Shown here: piece after piece, positions 12,101 through 20,339 of the stretch
Numbering within the stretch: position 1 is the stretch's first letter
How the letters are laid out: every line of letters starts with the position of its first letter
Assembly: GCF_932526225.1 (NCBI RefSeq)
Contig: NC_064040.1
Location: 12,750,856-12,810,855, forward strand
Length of the DNA stretch: 60,000 nucleotides
Reading direction: 5' to 3'
DNA from: Nematostella vectensis
Lineage: Eukaryota; Cnidaria; Anthozoa; Actiniaria; Edwardsiidae
The notes under the pieces: generated by a model
Database searches by the model: none
Told to the model about the DNA's origin: nothing
What the model saw: the letters and a program-made list of their open reading frames with translations, nothing else
Position numbers and translations under genes: made by a program

Positions 12101-14183
12101 TTTTTACTTTCCATTTGGTTTTTGTTTGGTTTTTGGCCTAGTTCTTTTTTCTCTTGCTGAATTCAATTCAATTAAAGGAAGAGCGTCACGCCTTCTCTAG
12201 CCTTCCGAAACGGATAGCACGGATCGATCTCTGAGAAGGGGGAAAAGTACCGTTGATAAATCTTCAAAATTATTTTTATTTTACTGCCTATCCGAAAGCT
12301 AAATCCAAGTTTCTGTTACGAACAATGTCTTTTTCTTACTAGCTAGCGTTTTATTTTCAAGGATATTCGTTTTCTGATTTAAAAATCAGTGAGATGAAAT
12401 TTGGAGTCGTTCGTGAGTTTAGCAAGCGAGCGGAGGTCCAGCGATCACTATTGGAAGTCAAATCAGGCCCGAATTTGGATCGAAGCGAGTAATCAGTATC
12501 TTTGTTAGAAGGGTAATCGGACATTCAATGCTGACATAAATAATATAATTGGTAGGACTTTTAGTGCAAGGTTTATTTTTTGCAAAGGTAAACAACTTGA
12601 CGTCATTCTCTCCGTTCGAGTATTGCGTTTTCTTTCTCCCTTATATCCTCTTTATCTCGGATATTTTTGCTATTGGTGCACTATGCTTATTCCTATACAG
12701 TTACAGTCGCCACCTTGGAAAAATAGCCAGCAAAGTTAGACATATTTTGTTAGTTTGAGGGAAGTGTAATTTATTTGTTCAGCCACGCAAATCTCCGAAG
12801 CGTAACTCCGGAATTTACATCGAAATAAACATCGAATACGAAGCACGACATTGCCCCCAGAGTCTTGGATATGCCTTCCAGGGACCTACCCAAGCCTTGA
12901 AAACATATAGACGCTTATTTAAACGAGAAATAAGAGGTTTTTCAGAGGGTTTGAGTCATAACAAACAGTACGATTAGCTAGCGCGATTCTCTTGCAATCT
13001 CCGTATAATGGACGTCTCTGATTGGCTATTTTGAGAAATAGTACACAGGCTTCCCGTCTTGCGAGTTAACGTGACGATCCTCCTTTAAGATAAGGTTTAC
13101 ACATAACGCAGGCTATAAAACCCTACGTAAACAATAATAGCTAGTAGTGACAAAATGAAATGATTGAATAAGTGTAACTATTTACACTGTAACAACGCAA
13201 TAAAAATCAATATACAAATCTTCATTTGCACAAAGTACAGATAATCTGTTATTTAAATAATGATAACTCAGTTTAGAACTGGCGGGAAGCTAATCTAGCT
13301 TTATTTGATGCCAATTTATGCCCATCCTTTATATACCCCACAGTTTGTTCGTAGAGTTCTTCAGTGTGCAGAAGCTCATGGAGTTATGAGCTTATGATTG
13401 TTATCTTATCTTTACCCACAGTTTGTTCGTAGAGTTCTTCAGCGTGCAGAAGCTCATGGAGTTATGAGCTTATGATTGTTATCTTATCTTTACCCACAGT
13501 TTGTTCGTAGAGTTCTTCAGTCTTCAAAAGCTCATGAGGTTTATTGTACAGTTCACGTTTGACATCAACTCCTATCCAGATCTTGTCGTCTTCAACGTCA
13601 CTAAAAAAATCGGGAAATTCGAGTAAGTCTCTTTACATATACTATTTCTACCTCAAACCTTCATGGGTGTTTGGGGGGCTACCATGCATATTCTCGTTAC
13701 AACCAAGAAATCTTTCCATGTCTTCCTAGAAAAAAAAAAAGATTCAGTAAATGAAACGTCGAGATATTATAAAAGAGTCATAATATTTGACCCCTAATTC
13801 AATAGGTCTTATCCGGGCCAAATAACAGGCCCCCAAACGTACATAACTAAAAAACCTTTTACATTGTGGACACAGAAACTTTTTTTTAATAATTACGGTG
13901 TTCAAGCCGAATTCGATTGGTCAAAGTTGTTCAGCATGGCCCGCTTTCTGTGTCCTCAATGTAAGTCATAACTACAAACTGAATGATTTTATTACCTCTG
14001 AGATAATTTCCCTTCTTCTCATCGTCAAAACATTTTCGTTAATCTGACGCTATCACCTGTGCTCTACCAAACAGTCCACAAGAGGTTCACAATTCTCTAG
14101 AAGCAGTCTCTTCCGGAGGCCACTACCTGACCCGACTCGTGGACGCAGCAGACGCCTTCCTTAGCGGAAAGGCTGCCTCTTAA
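109..14183 (+). CDS. KNL1: KNL1-like kinetochore scaffold protein, 5' end outside window (21 exons seen)
   Basis: KNL1 is the outer-kinetochore scaffold that recruits Bub checkpoint proteins through phosphorylated MELT motifs and binds the Mis12 complex through its C-terminus. Exons: 109-159, 456-487, 851-909, 1426-3949, 4215-4335, 4708-4804, 5316-5425, 5987-6077, 6924-7040, 7565-7652, 8773-8834, 9281-9350, 9535-9574, 9705-9792, 10150-10205, 10728-10834, 10924-10971, 11302-11405, 11848-11948, 13500-13622, 14075-14183. All introns are GT..AG and the phases agree, giving about 1398 codons then TAA. The large fourth exon has MELT-like arrays. Exon 6 encodes IKVAELLSMSGIFFDTRV followed by a basic RRST, matching the Spc7/KNL1 motif at the start of the conserved C-terminal region. 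Exons 7-15 are charged and helix-prone. From 10728 on (SEWTLEEWEPARLARFTF) the sequence fits the tandem RWD part. The N-terminal PP1-docking motifs would lie upstream of base 1. Exon borders were read by eye, without transcript data. Confidence 0.85.
1453..2610 (+). repeat. KNL1: Array of eleven MELT-like motifs in KNL1
   Basis: The motifs start near 1456, 1570, 1714, 1795, 1888, 1966, 2137, 2221, 2419, 2497 and 2584. Two classes alternate in the middle: MTECHG and DVTQC[FY]. Three composite units each have MTECHG, a linker, a basic K-K-x-R-[RK]-S-I patch and a DVTQC motif. The last three are VDLTVCAGKG, VDLTICTGKG and FDLTVCEGAF. In other animals the MELT threonine is phosphorylated by Mps1 and then bound by Bub3-Bub1. 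Here Glu-Cys, Gln-Cys or Val-Cys often follows the Thr, an unusual form. The basic RRSI patches resemble Aurora-type phosphosites, which is inference. Confidence 0.8.
1757..2003 (+). repeat. KNL1: Near-identical 77-bp coding duplication within KNL1
   Basis: Bases about 1757-1833 and 1927-2003 are almost identical, 170 bp apart. Each encodes VQKKRRSIVQPSDLDVTQCF followed by SAPIIT. The few differences are mostly silent, so the duplication or a later conversion looks recent compared with the third, diverged unit at about 2176-2250. Confidence 0.85.
2866..3222 (+). repeat. KNL1: 84-bp (28-residue) tandem repeat in KNL1
   Basis: Units start at about 2866, 2950, 3034, 3118 and 3202, an exact 84-bp spacing that preserves the frame. 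The consensus begins LSKSHYMERELNSTFDASSQ and continues with MTSKA. The first and last units are diverged or truncated. I do not recognise this repeat from other KNL1 proteins; it may be lineage specific. Confidence 0.85.
5389..5711 (+). repeat. KNL1: Splice-donor region of KNL1 exon 7 tandemly copied into the intron
   Basis: The end of exon 7 plus its donor (GTGTGTGACGAAG ... ACAGAGTAAGTAGAG) is followed by about six diverged copies of 45-55 bp. Their GTGTGACGA-like cores start near 5448, 5496, 5550, 5597 and 5643. Some copies keep a good donor, for example ACAGGGTAAGTAGAG near 5520 and ACAGGGTGAGTAGAG near 5615. The first copy is taken as the real exon end because its phase fits the next exon. 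Confidence 0.75.
6265..6606. mobile_element. MITE-like element with inverted ends in a KNL1 intron
   Basis: The left end GTAGGCTCGGT..TTCG and the right end CGAAACCACCGAGCCTAC are inverted copies about 340 bp apart, inside the intron 6078-6923. The interior is GC-rich, codes for nothing obvious and contains a TGACGTCA palindrome at 6334-6341. The flanks (AATGGG and GATGGG) are similar, but no clear target duplication could be fixed, so the superfamily is unknown. Confidence 0.5.
7923..8715. mobile_element. DNA transposon with 81-bp terminal inverted repeats in a KNL1 intron
   Basis: Bases 7923-8003 and 8635-8715 are inverted repeats of 81 bp with four mismatches; the ends read TTCCCTGCTAGCAG and CTGCTAGCAGGGAA. 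The flanks ACCAAGACG (7914-7922) and ACCAAGATG (8716-8724) look like a 9-bp target duplication with one change. Long inverted ends plus a 9-bp duplication suggest a Mutator-like (MULE) element, though this is inference because no transposase is present. It lies wholly inside the intron 7653-8772. An 18-bp perfect palindrome sits at 8595-8612. Confidence 0.8.
8122..8560 (+). pseudogene. Frameshifted small Cys-x2-Cys zinc-finger-like ORF carried by the transposon
   Basis: An ATG at 8122 opens a frame that runs through FCLVCGINCK and then stops at 8394. From about 8280 the protein-like signal continues in another frame as TVGLEENVTKLFGKLRSAIS, followed by RRICKTCKRKIDSL. Together the two halves give two CxxC pairs about 50 residues apart, as in a zinc-binding domain, but one frameshift near 8270-8285 separates them. 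I do not recognise the family. It may be a remnant of a transposon-encoded or captured DNA-binding domain. Confidence 0.45.
8931..9003. repeat. CAT/CAA trinucleotide microsatellite in a KNL1 intron
   Basis: An imperfect run of CAT, CAA and CAC triplets lies in the intron between the exons 8773-8834 and 9281-9350. It has no coding role. Confidence 0.8.
9831..10090. repeat. About 142-bp duplication in a KNL1 intron
   Basis: The segment starting AAGAACAAACGTAATACC at 9831 recurs at 9973. Both copies contain CAATGACAGGGTATTATA and end near a GGGTTRAACACAATA sequence. The second copy is diverged. Both lie in the intron 9793-10149. Confidence 0.75.
10230..10630. repeat. Degenerate tandem repeat in a KNL1 intron
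   Basis: Four diverged segments carry a TTGATTG-type core followed by an end like GCCAAGTGAACTCAC (near 10265, 10385, 10475 and 10622). Spacing is irregular at roughly 90-150 bp. They lie in the intron 10206-10727. Confidence 0.5.
11585..11720. repeat. CAC/CAT-rich trinucleotide repeat in a KNL1 intron
   Basis: Imperfect CAT and CAC triplets in the intron 11406-11847. The run produces histidine-, proline- or threonine-rich false ORFs in three frames. Confidence 0.85.
13338..13535 (+). repeat. KNL1: Three 78-bp copies of a KNL1 splice acceptor and exon start
   Basis: Acceptor CACAG followed by TTTGTTCGTAGAGTTCTTCAG occurs at 13344, 13422 and 13500, exactly 78 bp apart. Only the third copy continues into an open exon (13500-13622). 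In the frame set by the previous exon, the first two copies read SLFVEFFSVQKLMEL and then a TGA. They are therefore dead partial exon copies that keep apparently usable acceptors. Confidence 0.85.
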
Positions 14184-15440
14184 CTTCATTGGTGTATTCA
14201 CGGCCTCCACACCATCTCCGGTAGGTGGGTAGTTAACCTTGCAACCATCTGCTCTGGAGGAACCTGCCTTGCCCGAATAGTTGAAGTAGAAGACACAAGA
14301 GACGATTGTGCCAATTGTCCTACCGTCTCCACGACGTTGCTGATTAGCAAGCCGTTGCTGGACCTGATAGCTGCCTCTAATACTGGTATACCTGCTTCTT
14401 GATAGTCATGTTGAAGACTTTCTCCTCTACTGAAGTGTATCAGACATTGTCCATCTCGCGGTAGATTTTGACGTTTTTTATAGACAGCTTGCATCCTTCA
14501 GGGACATTTCTACTGAGTAAATCATTTCTCTCCCGTCCTAAAAAGTTTCTGACTTCTTAGTAACCCCATTCAAGTGGCAGAGGATGCTGTCGATTTTTAA
14601 CGCTTTAATGCGTCTTAGCGTGACTTTGCTCGTGATGGAAGGTCATTGTCACAATGCGCCGTTCGTCAAAAGTTGGCGGATGTACAAGGTTTTGTCAACT
14701 GTGGACCGTAGACTTTGGGACTCTTAATGGATCTTAGAGGACCCTCGTTTTACCTGGTCACTAGTTCCAAACCTATCCCGAGCCTGGACGTATTGTCATG
14801 GTCATACCCTGGCATATCTGGGAAATATAAATGAGCTTGGAGGATATAAAATATATGTTTTCGCAAATGTATGTAGTTTGGTACGATGGTGTGTGACAGC
14901 AATGTGGAACCATTTTTCAGTGAATAGTTTAAATTACCCTGGTCCTTTTTGCGTGAGGTTTGGTTTCGATGTAAATGAGATATTAATTTCAAGATCGAAC
15001 TAATTCCGCTTGAATCACGGAGAAATTTAATCCATCCTACAAATAAAATCGGCTCAAAAAAATGTTATCGCCAGTATCGGCCGGATAAATAACTATATAT
15101 TGGCGGATTCGCCACCGTGGCAGCAGCCAGACTTTCAGTGATTTTCAGCCGGCGTACGGCATACAAGCGTACTAAATCGCCTAGTAGGCTTAAGCAATTC
15201 CAGCATTGCTTGGCAAAACACATTGTATATTAGTCAACCTAGTTATCGTGTTTTGCCGTACGCACATCGTGAATGCTGCAAGCAACGTGTTCGCAAATAT
15301 GGTCTAGCGGTCAACTTAGTAAGGCTGTACTAGACATGTTGAATGAACAGTGCTGCGCAGGGGACAGTGCGCAGTGGTTTGCTTGTAAAATTTTATGTAT
15401 TTGTATATATTCATAAAGAAATAAAATAACATTATTGTAT
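14184..15440 (+). other. KNL1: Probable KNL1 3' UTR
   Basis: No plus-strand coding continues after the TAA at 14181-14183. An AATAAA at 15420-15425 followed by a T/GT-rich stretch (15437-15465) is the most convincing poly(A) signal. A weaker AATAAA lies near 15043. The UTR extent is inferred from these signals alone. Confidence 0.4.
15420..15425 (+). terminator. Candidate poly(A) signal of KNL1
   Basis: AATAAA followed within about 15-40 bases by TTGTATGTTCTGATTT and a T-rich run. It is the best match downstream of the KNL1 stop codon. Confidence 0.4.
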
Positions 15441-15465
15441 GTTCTGATTTCATATTTTTTGTGCC

Positions 15466-17570
15466 TACTACCAATCAATAAATTATTGTATTTCCTCCTC
15501 TAGTTTCTTGAATGCGGTGGACCCTCGAGCACGGTGTAGCGAAAATTCGTTTCCACTTTTATTTAGAAGAAAAATATACCAATAGTGCGGTACTATTACT
15601 TGGTCCGTACTGAGAAATCTCAGCCCTTGGCCCTTTTGTACAGATCGAGGCCGTTTATTATATGGTTTTTTTAATATTTATGAGGAGAAAGAAAAAGTCA
15701 TTTGCATCTGGAATGGGGTCGTGATGTCGGGACTTGTTTTATCGAACAACGGAACAATTTTTTTCAAATCTTCTCTTAATACGAAAGGAACAAAATACCT
15801 TCATTATCCACACCCAAGAGAATTATTTTAGTAAAATATATCTTACCGCATGTGGAGAATTCAAGTGAAAGAAATAATCCCTACGATTAATTTGAGTAGA
15901 AAATGGCGTATCAATTAAGACTAAATTTTTCACAAAATTGTTGGTAAAAAATGTCTTGATTCGAAGTTCTGTACAGTACGATAACCAGTTCCGTAGCAGT
16001 CCTAGTACCGTATCACTCAGCATTTGTTTTTATCTTTTTGCCTCGAATATTGTAGATTTGGACAATCCAAAACTGCATAAATGATACAAAATTATTAACT
16101 TTTAAGATATAAATCCAGCTTATTTCATCCAAGCGAAGCGATTTTAATGATTGTTTCTAAAATGAGCGGCGTTTACTGCACAGTGAACTGATCCGCGTCA
16201 CAAAAGTCAGATGAAAACAATAACTCCTTTAACAAAAATGTCCTTATTTTTATACGACTTCCTATAAGAAAGAATGTCTGTTAATGTGTAAGATTTTTTT
16301 CTGACTAGATGCGCGTTTTTTTCGTTTTATATTGATTTTAGTTTTTCGTGCTTCCCGGAGGACGTGGGATTAGTTCCGTATCCCTTCGCCCATAGTGTGT
16401 TTTTGGTTTGATTGCAGATATAAAGCCGCGAAAAGGATTGATTTGGTTATCCCGTTCTCAATTAATGATCTTTATCCCAGTAATTTTAATTTTATACGGT
16501 TAATTTTTATTATGTGGGCCTTTTATTTCAGTCATTCGGCTGACTAAATAACTTCATTTTAAAGACAACCTCCTTGGTATTAGTTAGCGCTCAATAAAAT
16601 ATTATTCTATATTAAAATAGTTACTGTACCTGTGAATGATATATCAATATGCTAGGATGATTAAATAAAACGGCCAAGATTAACCATAGTTAAATCGTTA
16701 GGTCATCATTAACTCGCAATTCCTCTAACAATAAGAAGGAAACAAGTTTATCTGTCCATCCTTTCGTGGTGGCCGCCATGTTGGATGCGCAAATGGTGGA
16801 AACTGGGGTCTGCTAAATTCGAAATATTTGCAACATTTTATGTGGTGTCTCGTCCACACGGACAAATTGCGATATTTGGCAAACGTGTTGGCTTTTCGAC
16901 AAATGCATTTGCCACATAAAAATTCTATCAGACCGTTTTTTTTTTCTTGCAATATGGATTTGTTAGCGACACGCGAGCGAAAGCCTATTGACGATTGTTG
17001 GTTTGTTAACCTGCTGCATTGCGAAGTTAAAATCATTTTTATACATTAATTTTAAGCAAAAAGGAAGGGATGTGATATGTTATTCAGTAAATATGTTTTT
17101 ATTGATTCTCAAATGAAAAAAACTCGTACCAGACGACAGAATTTTTTAGTGATACGGAACTATGCCCGCTGCTACGGAACTACTCCCACTATGTGCAAAC
17201 AGAAAGTACCATATAAATCAATAAAATTTGAAAATGTGTAGTCTTTTCTGTGCATATTATATGCATTAGTAAATTTGTAGTCGTCTTAGAAATAATCATA
17301 GAGCAATTTTAATATGAAGTGATACGGAACTGGTCATCGTACTGTATTTGTGGATGATAAAAATCCTCATGTGGGGTTACGAAATGGATTTTACTGAATC
17401 CTCACGGACATCAGCGAAACTGTCAGAAGTATTCCTGTCGCGACCGTAGCGTATTTTAATAGTAAACAAACTTCTTTTGAGGAAAAAAATTGATATGTAA
17501 TTAAACTCACTGTCAAATATAAAAATTGAAATTCATCGCTACAGAAAAGCGGTAACAAATTGCTATTACA
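15466..17570. other. Intergenic DNA without recognised genes
   Basis: AT-rich sequence. A GGCCGCCATGTTGG stretch at about 16770 resembles a YY1-type site. Two overlapping ORFs on opposite strands near 16725-17049 have no recognisable domains. No gene is supported. Confidence 0.5.
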
Positions 17571-19543
17571 CAGGGTCCGTACAAGTCCTTGAAAACCTTG
17601 AAAATGCTTGAATGCTTGAATTTTAAAATTTGAAATTCAAGGTTTGGAAAGTGCTTGAATTCTTATTATCAGTCCTTGAAAAATATCTGATTTTAAAGAA
17701 ACAAAAGTAAAGCTTATGGAATGTGGATTAATCGCAAATTGTAGCCAAATATATCGTTTGCGAGCTATCGCTTTATATAATTTTGGCCGCAGTTCTGTAA
17801 TTTAGGCTACCTGTATTTTTTACGGGAGAACCATTGGTAGCAGGTGTTTGGCCTTGTTAATGATGTCAAGTCTTGGTGAGAGCAGAAATATACTGAGGTG
17901 AAATGTAGACTTTGAATAAAGACATTCAATATCCAGAGCATGGGCATTTCGGCATAAGATACGGATACGGATGTACAAGATAAAGTATGTATAGTTCAAG
18001 CCCAAAAACAAGATCAGCATAGATCATTAGCAGATTGTACAGTGAAAGGAAGTATGCTTCGCCAAGTTCAAGCTCTTTGCTGATGGTAATGGTGGGCTTA
18101 CAAGAAAGATGAGAGATTGTGATCTCCTGGTGCTCCCGTACACAGAATTTGTGGAGACGATCTTCTTGGATTTTAACTACAAGAGAGGTGGCGAATAATG
18201 GTCCCTAGATATATTGATTTTCTCTCCAAATTTCAAGGAATCTCGATTTCTCGGATTTTAGAGATTTGACTTCTCGATCTGGTTCTCGAGATATGCAAGA
18301 TCTCGTTTTCTCTGATTTAAAAAAAGCCTACTTGTCATCTCGGAACTATTTCTCAGATTGACCATTCGCCACAAGCTAAACAGGCTGGGTGCGTCCTTCT
18401 TACAGCATCTAGCCTGGAAGAGTTGTGCTCTGGAAGTTTAAGATGCTGTTGATACTTTTTCATGGTCAGGCAAGAGTCGAAAGAGACTTCTCTGTAAATT
18501 TCAGTTGAAAACGTGCGTTTGCTAACTGCTAGGTGCGGCAAGTCAAGGGAGGAAACATTACACCCAATGTCATGAAGACTAGAGGATGGCCAAGGAGGAG
18601 ATTGTTTGAAGCCGTAAGCGAAAATGGCAAGAAGAGCTAGAGAACAAGTGGAAGTGAAACTGTATTCCAAAATTAACGTCACCACTAGGGACGGTAATTT
18701 CAGTTAATGGAGCCGGAGCCAGGCTCAATGGTCACTCATAAATCATATCGTACGGGTACGCGTATCATGCTACAATAGCACAGGTATGACTCAATATGTT
18801 TCACGTTAGATACCTCACTATAAACGCTCTTAATTCTTATTGGTCGCTATCTACCCATATAAAGTGCCACACCTAAAGTAAAGTAATTCGCTCTTTCGCT
18901 TAATAAGCTAGGAGTACTGTAAAGAAACATTTGAAAATCGGTTAAATATGCCTAAACGTTGCGTTTGTCTAGAGGAGACGAGTTCTCTCTACCGATGTGC
19001 TTGGTCTTCAACTACAATCCCTCAACCGCCCCTCCGGTGGAATGCGGCAGCAACAAATAGATCGCCTTAGGCAAGCCACTCAAGGCGGTGAGGAGGCTTC
19101 ACCCTCAGCCCTGATGTGTGCTTGTGCGTTGGTGGACCAGTCAATACTCTCGTCCGATCCTTCACGCGGAGTGTAGGGTAGATGAGTGAGGCCTTAAGGT
19201 CATATGCTTACACTGCAGTTGCTAAGGAGATGCAAAAGGCTTTGAAAGAAGAAAGTTTTGAACGTTTGAGAATCTCACAAAAAGTTGAAAATCTGTAGGC
19301 GAACGTTTGCTTGAAATCACCGTTTAATAACAGTTGCTCACCATGCTTGTGTATGTTTCAAAGAGTCCAATCGTCGTCTATTTTCGTATTGAAAATAGAC
19401 CATGTTCAATTGATAAAAGCTCTGGTAAAACTTGGAAAAGTACTTTGCCCTATATTGAATTTTCCTTGAATTTCTACAAAAAGTCCTTGAAAAAGTCCTT
19501 AAAAGTCCTTGAATTTGATTGGTGGAAAATTGTACGAACCCTG
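17571..19543. mobile_element. Degraded hAT-like DNA transposon, about 2 kb
   Basis: The left end CAGGGTCCGTACAAG and the right end TTGTACGAACCCTG are inverted copies. Both have sub-terminal stretches rich in CCTTGAA/CTTGAAAA. TTACA lies directly outside each end (17566-17570 and 19544-19548). Near 18441 the plus strand reads LLILFHGQARVERDFSVN and, after a frameshift, SVENVRLLTAR. That resembles the HGQA-x-VERGFSVN ... SVENL segment I recall from hAT-type transposases. Many stops show the element is dead. The flank is shorter than the 8-bp hAT duplication, so the superfamily call is tentative. Confidence 0.6.
18441..18640 (+). pseudogene. Transposase C-terminal remnant
   Basis: This is the only protein-like segment inside the 2-kb element. 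The reading starts KMLLILFHGQARVERDFSVN and stops after FS. A shift of frame then gives SVENVRLLTAR. The match to a hAT-like transposase C-terminus is from memory of the motif pattern. Confidence 0.4.
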
Positions 19544-19789
19544 TTACAGTGTACAGTGTTTTTTGTAACGCCCGCGTTCGTTTATCAGGATTGCCTCATA
19601 TTTAGAAGTCCGCTTTTGGGCAAGAAACTCTGTCTCGGTTGCGAGATTCCATGCAAACTTGCAGAGAATCTTTTTTTATTGTCTTTCTTGGCAGCTGTTT
19701 TGAATAGGTCCCAGGAACCCTCGATATCCACTGCCACAGGCATGCACGCGTGTCTTTCATAGATCATTCAGAGAAAGGCAACGTATGCT

Positions 19790-19995
19790 TTAGATTTTGT
19801 GAGGTTCGGGGGAGTGACTTTTATGTGTTGCAAACTCACGCCAAAATAATCGCAGAAATGGCTGCGTCACACTAGAGAGCGATGAAAAAAAAATTTCTGA
19901 AAAATCTATGGAAAGAGCATTTTCTAAAACAGAAAATTTCTTTTTTTTTTTTTTTTTTGCCGCCAAAAGCCGAGAAGCGTGGAGCTTGACACAAG
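19790..19995. mobile_element. Copy of the CACGTGA-type short element (diverged)
   Basis: This copy shares AACTCACGCCAAAATAA, GAGAGCGATGAAA and TTGCCGCCAAAAGCCGAG with the copies at 22924-23186 and 25170-25395. It has no ORF. Its ends are too diverged to place exactly. Confidence 0.45.
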
Positions 19996-20183
19996 GAAGT
20001 CTTCTATTTGGAACCTGTTTCTGCTGATAGACAGCAGGTTAAATAAAAAACAGTTTAAAATTAGTGGATGAGTAATAGAGTGTATGAGCGTCCCGTTAAC
20101 TAGCACGTAATTGATTAAATAAATCCCCCAAACGTGCACTCAGACTTTTAGGCGTTATAATATTGTCAGTTTAAAATTTTATG

Positions 20184-20318
20184 GTAAGCAGACATAACAG
20201 AAGTCGAAAGGACTTTAATTTTAGTCCTTCATCAGGGAGGGCACTAAAAAAACGTTTTTAGGACTGAAATTAAAGTCCAAAACGTTGGGATCTTTCGACT
20301 TCTGTTTTATCTGCTTTC
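20184..20318. mobile_element. Hairpin element with inverted arms and a hammerhead-like core
   Basis: Arm 20184-20210 (core AACAGAAGTCGAAAG) is repeated inverted at 20292-20318 (CTTTCGACTTCTGTT). Inner inverted parts are GGACTTTAATTTTAGTCC and GGACTGAAATTAAAGTCC. The plus strand carries AAGTCCAAAACGTTGGG. The minus strand carries CTGATGA followed by a perfect AGGACT/AGTCCT stem. It resembles the element at 49512-49634. Confidence 0.55.
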
Positions 20319-20339
20319 CCTATACTGTTATGCACATTT

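Noticed and set aside
14198-14494. 98-codon antisense ORF in the KNL1 3' UTR
   Set aside because: No domain, no promoter or splice context; length is within chance for this composition.
16760-16790. YY1-like GCCGCCAT motifs as promoters (also near 42161)
   Set aside because: Short motif without an adjacent convincing exon.
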